NCBI RefSeq assembly: GCF_000204645.1
Contig: NC_015422.1
Span: forward strand, 3,923,001-3,987,000
Origin: Alicycliphilus denitrificans K601
GTDB taxonomy: Bacteria; Pseudomonadota; Gammaproteobacteria; Burkholderiales; Burkholderiaceae_C
Length of the DNA stretch: 64,000 nt
Reading direction: 5' to 3'
A model generated the notes under the pieces. That model worked only from the letters and a program-made list of their open reading frames with translations, was not told the origin of the DNA and ran no database searches. The translations under genes and the position numbers were made by a program. Shown here piece after piece: positions 58,584-64,000 of this stretch. Position 1 is the stretch's first letter; every line of letters begins with the position of its first letter.

Positions 58584-59219
58584 ATGTCCGGGATCGCCGC
58601 CGCCATGGAAAACGCCCTCGCCACCGAAATCGCCAATGCCGCAGCCCGCCTGGTGGTCGAGGAGGGGCTGGAGTGGGGGCCGGCCAAGCGCCGTGCCGTC
58701 AGGCAACTGGGCCTGCCGGCACGCACGCCTCTGCCCGACAACGACCTCGTCGAGGATGCGGTGCGCGAGTACATCGGCTTGTTCTGCGCCGACACCCAGC
58801 CGCTGGAGCTGCGCGCGTTGCGCGAGCTGGCGCTGGTGTGGATGCAGCGCATGCAGGCGTTCCGCCCCTATCTGGGCGGCGCCGTCTGGCACGGCACGGC
58901 CACGCGCCTGTCGGACATCTATATCGCGCTGTTCTGCGACGACCCCAAGTCCGCCGAGATCGCCCTCATAGACCACCATGTGGACTACGAGCCGGGCAGC
59001 ATGACCGGCCTGCGCGGCGAGCTGATCGACGTGCTGAGCATGAGCTGCCGCTCTGCCGCGCTGAACGAGGAGATCGGCGTGCACCTGCTGATCTACGACC
59101 TGGACGACTTGCGTGGCGCCCTGCGCCTGGATTCGCGCGGCCGCGCGCCGCGCGGCGACATGGGCGCCGTGCGCCGCCTGCTGCAGCCCATGCCTTCTTC
59201 TTCCGTCCCCATCCCATGA
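58584..59219 (+). CDS. Conserved hypothetical protein beside mpl
   Basis: 211 residues, mostly helical, with LPDNDLVEDAVREYIGLFCADTQPLELRALRELAL in the middle (ends given), then ALIDHHVDYEPGSM and a basic tail. No domain I can name. CACAAT lies nine bases before the ATG; a second ATG seven codons later is an alternative. Its stop overlaps the start of the thioredoxin-like gene by three bases (ATGA), so they form a unit. Similar mpl neighbours occur in relatives as I recall. Confidence 0.7.
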   Translation: MSGIAAAMENALATEIANAAARLVVEEGLEWGPAKRRAVRQLGLPARTPLPDNDLVEDAVREYIGLFCADTQPLELRALRELALVWMQRMQAFRPYLGGAVWHGTATRLSDIYIALFCDDPKSAEIALIDHHVDYEPGSMTGLRGELIDVLSMSCRSAALNEEIGVHLLIYDLDDLRGALRLDSRGRAPRGDMGAVRRLLQPMPSSSVPIP

Positions 59220-59791
59220 ACCATCCATCCGAAAACCCGACCCCCGAAACTTCGCAGGCCAGCGCCAGCGCCGCGCGCCGCCGCTGGCTTCTGCTGGGCG
59301 TGGGCGCCGTGGCCGGCCTCGGCGGCGCGGGCCTGGCCGCCTGGCGCCTGCGGCCCGGGGCGGTGAAAGAGGGTGCGCACGAGACCCTGTGGGATGCGAG
59401 CTTCGAGGACCTGGGCGGCCAGCCGCTGCGCATGGCCTCCATGCGCGGCCGTCCCCTGCTGCTGAACTTCTGGGCCACCTGGTGCCCGCCCTGCGTGCAG
59501 GAACTTCCCTTGCTGAACGCCTTCTATGGCGAGCACCGCGCAAAAGGCTGGCAAGTGCTCGGACTGGCGATCGACCAGCCCGCCAACGTGCAGAAATTCC
59601 TGCAGCGCGTGCCGCTGGACTTTCCCGTCGCATTAGGGGGACTGGGCGGCACCGAGTTGTCGCGCAGCCTGGGCAATGACAAGGGCGGGTTGCCGTTTAC
59701 GGTGATGTTTGCCGCAGATGGCAGCATTTCGAAGCGTAAAATAGGGCAGTTAACGGCGCAGGACCTGCAGAACTGGTCCAAGAGTCTGTAG
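59216..59791 (+). CDS. TlpA/ResA-family membrane-anchored thiol-disulfide protein
   Basis: 191 residues: an N-terminal anchor at about 23-45 after a polar start, then a thioredoxin fold with active site WCPPC (C90 and C93) in NFWATWCPPCVQELPLL. The periplasmic domain is of the TlpA/ResA/DsbE kind used in cytochrome c maturation or general thiol reduction. The start codon overlaps the upstream stop. Followed by a weak hairpin TCTCC/GGAGA at 59800-59814 with TTTTT further on. Confidence 0.88.
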   Translation: MNHPSENPTPETSQASASAARRRWLLLGVGAVAGLGGAGLAAWRLRPGAVKEGAHETLWDASFEDLGGQPLRMASMRGRPLLLNFWATWCPPCVQELPLLNAFYGEHRAKGWQVLGLAIDQPANVQKFLQRVPLDFPVALGGLGGTELSRSLGNDKGGLPFTVMFAADGSISKRKIGQLTAQDLQNWSKSL

Positions 59792-59901
59792 AGATTGCGT
59801 CTCCTTAATGGAGATGGTGGCTTTTTGGGCTCGTTTCGGCGAAATAGTCTGAAATTAAGGTAAATTCGCCCCCCATTCCGTTTCTAGCCGTTGGAGCTCC
59901 C

Positions 59902-60360
59902 ATGGATTTGCGAAAACTCAAGACCCTCATCGATCTGGTCTCCGAGTCGAATGTTTCCGAACTCGAGATCACCGAAGCCGAGGGCAAGGTCCGCATCGTC
60001 AAGAGCAGCGGAGCCGTCGTGCAGCAGTTTGTCGCCGCTCCCGTTCAGGCCGCCCCTGCCGCCGCGGCGCCCGCGGCCGCCGCCCCCGTGGCCGAACTGC
60101 CCGCGCCGGCCGCCGCCGCGCCCACAGGGCATGTCGTCAAGTCGCCCATGGTGGGCACGTTCTACCGCGCGTCCAGCCCCGGCGCCAAGCCCTTCGTCGA
60201 GGTGGGCAGCCAGGTCAAGGAGGGCGAGACGATCTGCATCATCGAGGCCATGAAGATCCTGAACGAAATCGAGGCCGACAAGTCGGGCACCGTCACGCGC
60301 ATCCTTGGCGAGAACGGCCAGGCCGTCGAATACGGCCAACCGCTGTTCGTGATCGAATGA
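59902..60360 (+). CDS. accB: Acetyl-CoA carboxylase biotin carboxyl carrier protein
   Basis: Carries the biotin group of acetyl-CoA carboxylase. 152 residues: a short helical N-terminus, a flexible Ala/Pro linker at about 45-75, and the biotinyl domain with the acceptor lysine in EAMKILN (K118). accC follows 15 bp downstream, the normal pair. Confidence 0.97.
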   Translation: MDLRKLKTLIDLVSESNVSELEITEAEGKVRIVKSSGAVVQQFVAAPVQAAPAAAAPAAAAPVAELPAPAAAAPTGHVVKSPMVGTFYRASSPGAKPFVEVGSQVKEGETICIIEAMKILNEIEADKSGTVTRILGENGQAVEYGQPLFVIE

Positions 60361-60375
60361 AGCGGGCCCGCGCTC

Positions 60376-61725
60376 ATGTTTAAGAAAATTCTGGTTGCGA
60401 ACCGAGGGGAGATAGCCCTGCGGATCCAGCGCGCCTGCCACGAACTGGGCATCAAGGCGGTGATGGTCTATTCCGAGGCCGACCGCGACGCCAAGTACGT
60501 CAAGCTGGCCGAAGAGGCCGTGTGCATCGGCCCGGCGCCGTCGCCCCTGTCGTACCTCAACATGCCGGCCATCATCTCGGCGGCCGAGGTCACCGACGCC
60601 GAGGCCATCCACCCGGGCTACGGCTTCCTGTCCGAGAACGCCGACTTCGCCGAGCGCGTGGAAAAGAGCGGCTTCCAGTTCATAGGCCCCACGCCCGAGT
60701 CCATCCGCATGATGGGCGACAAGGTGTCCGCCAAGCAGGCCATGATCCGCGCCGGCGTGCCCTGCGTGCCGGGCTCCGACGGCGAGCTGCCCGACGACCC
60801 GGTGCAGATCCGCCGCATCGCCAAGACCATCGGCTACCCCGTCATCATCAAGGCCGCCGGCGGCGGCGGCGGGCGCGGCATGCGCGTGGTTCACACCGAG
60901 GCCGCCCTCGTCAACGCCGTGCAGATGACCAAGGCCGAGGCCCAGGCCGCCTTCGGCAACCCGGCCGTGTATATGGAGAAATTCCTCCAGAACCCGCGCC
61001 ACATCGAGATCCAGGTCCTGGCCGACAAGTACCGCAACGCCGTCTACCTGGGCGAGCGCGACTGCTCCATGCAGCGGCGCCACCAGAAGGTGATCGAGGA
61101 GGCGCCTGCGCCGGGCATCCCGCGCAAGCTCATCGAGAAGATCGGCGAGCGCTGTGTCGCCGCCTGCAAGAAGATCGGCTACCGCGGCGCCGGCACGTTC
61201 GAGTTCCTGTACGAGAACGGCGAGTTCTACTTCATCGAGATGAACACCCGCGTGCAGGTGGAGCACCCGGTCACCGAATGGATCACGGGCGTGGACATCG
61301 TGCGCACGCAGATCATGGTGGCCGCGGGCGAGAAGTTGCCGTTCACCCAGCGCCAGATCCAGATCCACGGCCACGCCATCGAATGCCGCGTGAATGCCGA
61401 GGACCCCTACAAGTTCATCCCCTCGCCAGGCCGCATCACCATGTGGCATGCGCCGGGCGGCCCGGGCGTGCGCGTGGACTCCCACGCCTACACGAACTAC
61501 TACGTGCCGCCGAACTACGACTCCATGATCGGCAAGATCATCGTGCATGGCGACACGCGCGAGCAGGCGCTGGCGCGCATGCGCACGGCGCTCTCCGAGA
61601 CGGTGATAGAGGGCATCAACACCAACATAGCGCTGCACCGCGAACTGCTGGTGGACGCCAATTTCGTCGCCGGCGGCACCAACATCCATTACCTGGAAGA
61701 GTGGCTGGCGCAGCGCAAGCGCTGA
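60376..61725 (+). CDS. accC: Acetyl-CoA carboxylase biotin carboxylase subunit
   Basis: ATP-dependent carboxylation of biotin on AccB. 449 residues with [16 protein letters not shown] at the start, the glycine-rich ATP loop [11 protein letters not shown] near 160, EYRGAGT-type text ([12 protein letters not shown]), [14 protein letters not shown] near 285 and the C-terminal domain. A perfect terminator follows, so prmA is a separate unit. Confidence 0.97.
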   Translation: MFKKILVANRGEIALRIQRACHELGIKAVMVYSEADRDAKYVKLAEEAVCIGPAPSPLSYLNMPAIISAAEVTDAEAIHPGYGFLSENADFAERVEKSGFQFIGPTPESIRMMGDKVSAKQAMIRAGVPCVPGSDGELPDDPVQIRRIAKTIGYPVIIKAAGGGGGRGMRVVHTEAALVNAVQMTKAEAQAAFGNPAVYMEKFLQNPRHIEIQVLADKYRNAVYLGERDCSMQRRHQKVIEEAPAPGIPRKLIEKIGERCVAACKKIGYRGAGTFEFLYENGEFYFIEMNTRVQVEHPVTEWITGVDIVRTQIMVAAGEKLPFTQRQIQIHGHAIECRVNAEDPYKFIPSPGRITMWHAPGGPGVRVDSHAYTNYYVPPNYDSMIGKIIVHGDTREQALARMRTALSETVIEGINTNIALHRELLVDANFVAGGTNIHYLEEWLAQRKR

Positions 61726-61752
61726 CGGGCCGGAGTAGCGCAAGGCACCGGG

Positions 61753-61788
61753 ATGCTGGCATCCGGTAACGGATGCCAGCATTTTTTC
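61753..61788 (+). terminator. Intrinsic terminator after accBC
   Basis: ATGCTGGCATCCG (61753-61765) and CGGATGCCAGCAT (61770-61782) form a perfect 13-bp stem with a 4-base loop, followed by TTTTT. It stands between accC and prmA. Confidence 0.93.
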
Positions 61789-61817
61789 CATTGACAGCAC
61801 GACACCGAGGTGCCCCC

Positions 61818-62714
61818 ATGTTTGAGCTGAGCCTGCTATGCCCTGAAGGCCGGGTGGAGACCCTGAGCGATGCGTTCGATGCGCTCGAGGCGCTGAGCGT
61901 GTCGGTCGAGGATGCCGATGCCCAAACCGATGCCGAGCAGGCGCTGTTCGGCGAGCCGGGCATGCCCGCGCCGCGTGAAGGCTGGCAGCGCAGCCGCATC
62001 ACCGCGCTGTTCCCCACGCGGCAGGCGGCCGACGAGGCCGTGCGGCTGCTGCAGGCGCAGGACTTCTTCGAAGGCTGCAGCGTGCTGGGTATTGCCACTG
62101 TGCAGGAACAGGACTGGGTGCGCCTCACCCAGTCGCAGTTCGAACCGGTGGAGATCACGCCGGACTTCTGGATCGTGCCGACCTGGCACGAGCTGCCGGC
62201 CGCGGCGCGGCGCAGCATCCGCCTCGACCCGGGGCTGGCGTTCGGCACCGGGACCCACCCCACCACGCGCATGTGCCTGCGCTGGATTGCGCGCCAGGGC
62301 GTCGAGAACGGCGCCAAGGCGCTCGGCCGCGTGCTCGACTACGGCTGCGGCTCGGGCATCCTGGCCATAGGCGCGGCCAAGTTCGGCGCCTTGGACATCG
62401 ATGCCGTGGACATCGATCCCGCGGCCGTGGAGGCCACGCGCCAGAATGCGCTGGCCAATGGTGTGTACCTGAACGCCGGCCTGCCGGAACAGGCGCAGGG
62501 GCAGTATCAGACCGTGCTTGCCAACATTCTGGCCACGCCGCTCAAGGTCCTGGCGCCCCTGCTGTGTGCCCATGTGGCGGAGGGGGGGCATCTGGTGCTG
62601 GCGGGCATTCTGGAGCGCCAGGCCCAGGAACTGACGCAGGCCTATGCGCCGTGGCTGAGCCTGCAGGTGGCCGATAGCGAGGACGGCTGGATCCTGATGA
62701 CCGCGCGCCGCTGA
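61818..62714 (+). CDS. prmA: Ribosomal protein L11 methyltransferase
   Basis: Trimethylates ribosomal protein L11. 298 residues: an N-terminal L11-recognition domain, then a class I SAM domain with LDPGLAFGTGTHPTTRMCL near 136, LDYGCGSGILAIGAAKFG near 173 and LANILATPLKVLAPLL. The ATG at 61818 follows GAGGTG and is chosen over an earlier in-frame start inside the terminator region. Placement beside accBC is a known proteobacterial order. Confidence 0.94.
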   Translation: MFELSLLCPEGRVETLSDAFDALEALSVSVEDADAQTDAEQALFGEPGMPAPREGWQRSRITALFPTRQAADEAVRLLQAQDFFEGCSVLGIATVQEQDWVRLTQSQFEPVEITPDFWIVPTWHELPAAARRSIRLDPGLAFGTGTHPTTRMCLRWIARQGVENGAKALGRVLDYGCGSGILAIGAAKFGALDIDAVDIDPAAVEATRQNALANGVYLNAGLPEQAQGQYQTVLANILATPLKVLAPLLCAHVAEGGHLVLAGILERQAQELTQAYAPWLSLQVADSEDGWILMTARR

Positions 62715-62752
62715 GCGGCGTTCGTGCCCCGCGTGGGCCGCGGGCGGGCACC

Positions 62753-62758
62753 TACAAT
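62753..62758 (+). promoter_or_regulatory. Candidate -10 box immediately before the zinc-ribbon gene
   Basis: TACAAT ends 9 bases before the ATG at 62768, like the sites before tldD, rodA and the DUF455 gene. Confidence 0.4.
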
Positions 62759-62767
62759 CCACAGCCG

Positions 62768-63922
62768 ATGAGCCAGATCACCCGCTGCCCTTTCTGCGCA
62801 ACGACCTTCAAGGTGGTCGCGGACCAGCTGCGGATTTCCGACGGATGGGTGCGCTGCGGGCAGTGCAAGGAGGTGTTCGACGCGTCCGAGCATCTGCTGC
62901 AGCCCGAGCCTGCCCAGCTGCTGCCGGAGATGCCGCTGGATGATCCAGGCCTGCCGGACCGGCACGCGGCCGACGCGCCGCAGCCGCAGGACAAGCCGGT
63001 CACGACCAGCGGCGGGAGCGAGGAAGTGGCTCCGCTGTCATCGCTGCTCAGGCGCGAGGCCGTGGCCGAAGAGCCCGAGGCCATGCCGGAGGCGGCGATC
63101 CAGGGCTACGAACTGCCGGGCGCCACCGTGGACGACTCCGCCTGGCCGCAGGAGCCCGATGCCGGGGTAGAGGCAGCGGAGCAAGGCGATGATCAACAGG
63201 AGGCGGAGCCCGCGCCGGACACGCTTGATGCCGAGCCACCCCCTGATGAAGAAGCGCAGGCCGCCGCACCGCCTGAATCCGAGCCGCTGGAGCCATTGCA
63301 GCCGCTGGAGCAGGAGTCGGTGCTGGTGGAGGGGACGGCGATCATGCCTGGCGCGGCCCATGAGAGCGATGCGCCGGAAGAGACGGCGGCATCGCCCGTG
63401 GCGGAGCCCGGATTCGTGACGGCCGCCCGGCGCAGCGCATTTTGGCGCAGGCCCGCGGTGCGTGGAGCATTGGCCGTGGCGGTCCTGGCGCTGCTCCTGG
63501 CGTTGGGCTTGCAGGTCGTGGTCCAGGAGCGCGACGCCATCGCGGCGCGCAGTCCGGCGGCGCATGCCTTGATGGAAAGACTGTGCGCACCCCTGCAGTG
63601 CACGCTGCAGGCGCCGCAGCGCATTGCCTCCGTGGTCATCGACAGCTCGTCCTTCCTCAAGGAACGCAACGATGCCGCAGCCTATCAGCTGCAGATGAGC
63701 CTCAAGAACATCTCCTCGCTCTCGGTTGCCATGCCGGCGCTGGAACTCACGCTGACCGACGTCCGGGACCGGGCGGTCTTGCGCCGCGTGCTGCTGCGCA
63801 ATGACCTGGGGGCGCCCGCGGAGCTGGCGCCGGGGTCCACGTGGAGCGCCACGGTGTCCATGCAGGTCGCACAAGGCGCCGACCAGGTGGCCGGCTACCG
63901 GTTGCTGGCCTTCTATCCCTGA
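62768..63922 (+). CDS. MJ0042-type zinc-ribbon and DUF3426 membrane protein
   Basis: 384 residues. The N-terminal zinc ribbon has C7-x2-C10 and C30-x2-C33 in CPFCATTFKV and VRCGQCKEVFDAS. A long acidic, Pro/Glu/Ala-rich stretch (about 45-225) follows, then one membrane span near 237-255 and a C-terminal DUF3426 domain with LCAPLQCTLQAPQRI and MSLKNISSLSVAMPALELTLTD. Function unknown; the topology places the zinc ribbon in the cytoplasm and DUF3426 outside. It follows prmA by 53 bp. Confidence 0.88.
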   Translation: MSQITRCPFCATTFKVVADQLRISDGWVRCGQCKEVFDASEHLLQPEPAQLLPEMPLDDPGLPDRHAADAPQPQDKPVTTSGGSEEVAPLSSLLRREAVAEEPEAMPEAAIQGYELPGATVDDSAWPQEPDAGVEAAEQGDDQQEAEPAPDTLDAEPPPDEEAQAAAPPESEPLEPLQPLEQESVLVEGTAIMPGAAHESDAPEETAASPVAEPGFVTAARRSAFWRRPAVRGALAVAVLALLLALGLQVVVQERDAIAARSPAAHALMERLCAPLQCTLQAPQRIASVVIDSSSFLKERNDAAAYQLQMSLKNISSLSVAMPALELTLTDVRDRAVLRRVLLRNDLGAPAELAPGSTWSATVSMQVAQGADQVAGYRLLAFYP

Positions 63923-63956
63923 ATCTTTTTACCCTTCCATCCGAAGCTTTCACCCT

Positions 63957-64000
63957 ATGGCTGCGCTGATCTGTGGTTCCCTGGCATTCGACACCATCAT
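63957..64000 (+). CDS. PfkB/ribokinase-family sugar kinase (N-terminus only)
   Basis: The 14 complete codons read MAALICGSLAFDTI, the start of a ribokinase-type Rossmann-like fold (adenosine kinase/PfkB group). The gene is cut off by the window end, so the substrate cannot be given. Confidence 0.6.
   Translation, partial: MAALICGSLAFDTI

Noticed and set aside
59800..59830. Strong terminator between the TlpA-like gene and accB
   Set aside because: The stem TCTCC/GGAGA is only five pairs and the T run is nine bases away, so it is too weak to list as a terminator.
61836..62762. Minus-strand frame opposite prmA
   Set aside because: Shadow composition; PrmA motifs on the plus strand are complete.

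Overview
The window is about 68% GC by eye, has very short intergenic gaps and carries a chromosomal housekeeping gene set. Its content (dxs-ispA-xseB, parE/parC, coaBC, kdsA, accBC, a Bug-type receptor, a PglL-like ligase) and a dense family of short palindromic repeats suggest a betaproteobacterium of the Comamonadaceae (Acidovorax/Alicycliphilus/Diaphorobacter-like). The genus is an inference. I see no tRNA, rRNA, prophage or CRISPR array.

Layout. 1-3297: minus-strand isoprenoid cluster (xseB, ispA, dxs) followed by the start of a TRAP receptor gene. 3452-8312: Rieske oxygenase with a structured leader, EamA exporter, sulfurtransferase and aldehyde dehydrogenase. 8398-16000: a palindromic mini-element, comEC, a RidA-family gene, parC and parE. 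16082-20356: MFS transporter, a 42-residue membrane peptide, a methyltransferase, dapA, bamC and a small lipoprotein. 20556-29583: roxA, a SlyD-like gene, dut, coaBC, pyrG-kdsA, eno-ftsB. 29653-35075: polar amino-acid ABC transporter, hslO, gamma carbonic anhydrase, DUF455. 35164-37756: tandem EAL-like/HDOD genes. 37776-43686: the most disturbed part, with a Bug receptor, fragments of an XRE regulator and an Aer-like sensor, a 266-bp palindromic element, HxlR regulator, ruvC and an intact IS3-family element. 43698-50178: an operon of RNase II-type nuclease, tonB, aroE and mtgA, then an ECF sigma/ferritin-like/cytochrome c operon. 50328-64000: PglL-like ligase, rodA, tldD, DAHP synthase behind a peptide attenuator, mpl, tlpA-like, accBC, prmA, a zinc-ribbon protein and the start of a sugar-kinase-like gene.

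Two things stand out. First, the DAHP synthase gene at 55535 is preceded by an 18-residue leader peptide containing the run FYFYFWF, then a strong intrinsic terminator. This is the layout of transcription attenuation sensing all three aromatic amino acids. Second, a dispersed repeat (a GATAGCTGCTGGCGCTTG-type stem-loop) occurs about 14 times in 64 kb. It appears as intergenic hairpins or terminators and also inside reading frames (clearest in aroE and DUF455; less certain in a methyltransferase, coaBC and tldD). Two further palindromic elements (8398-8553 and 40089-40354) are bounded by CTAG, and in each case the CTAG contains the stop codon of the neighbouring gene.
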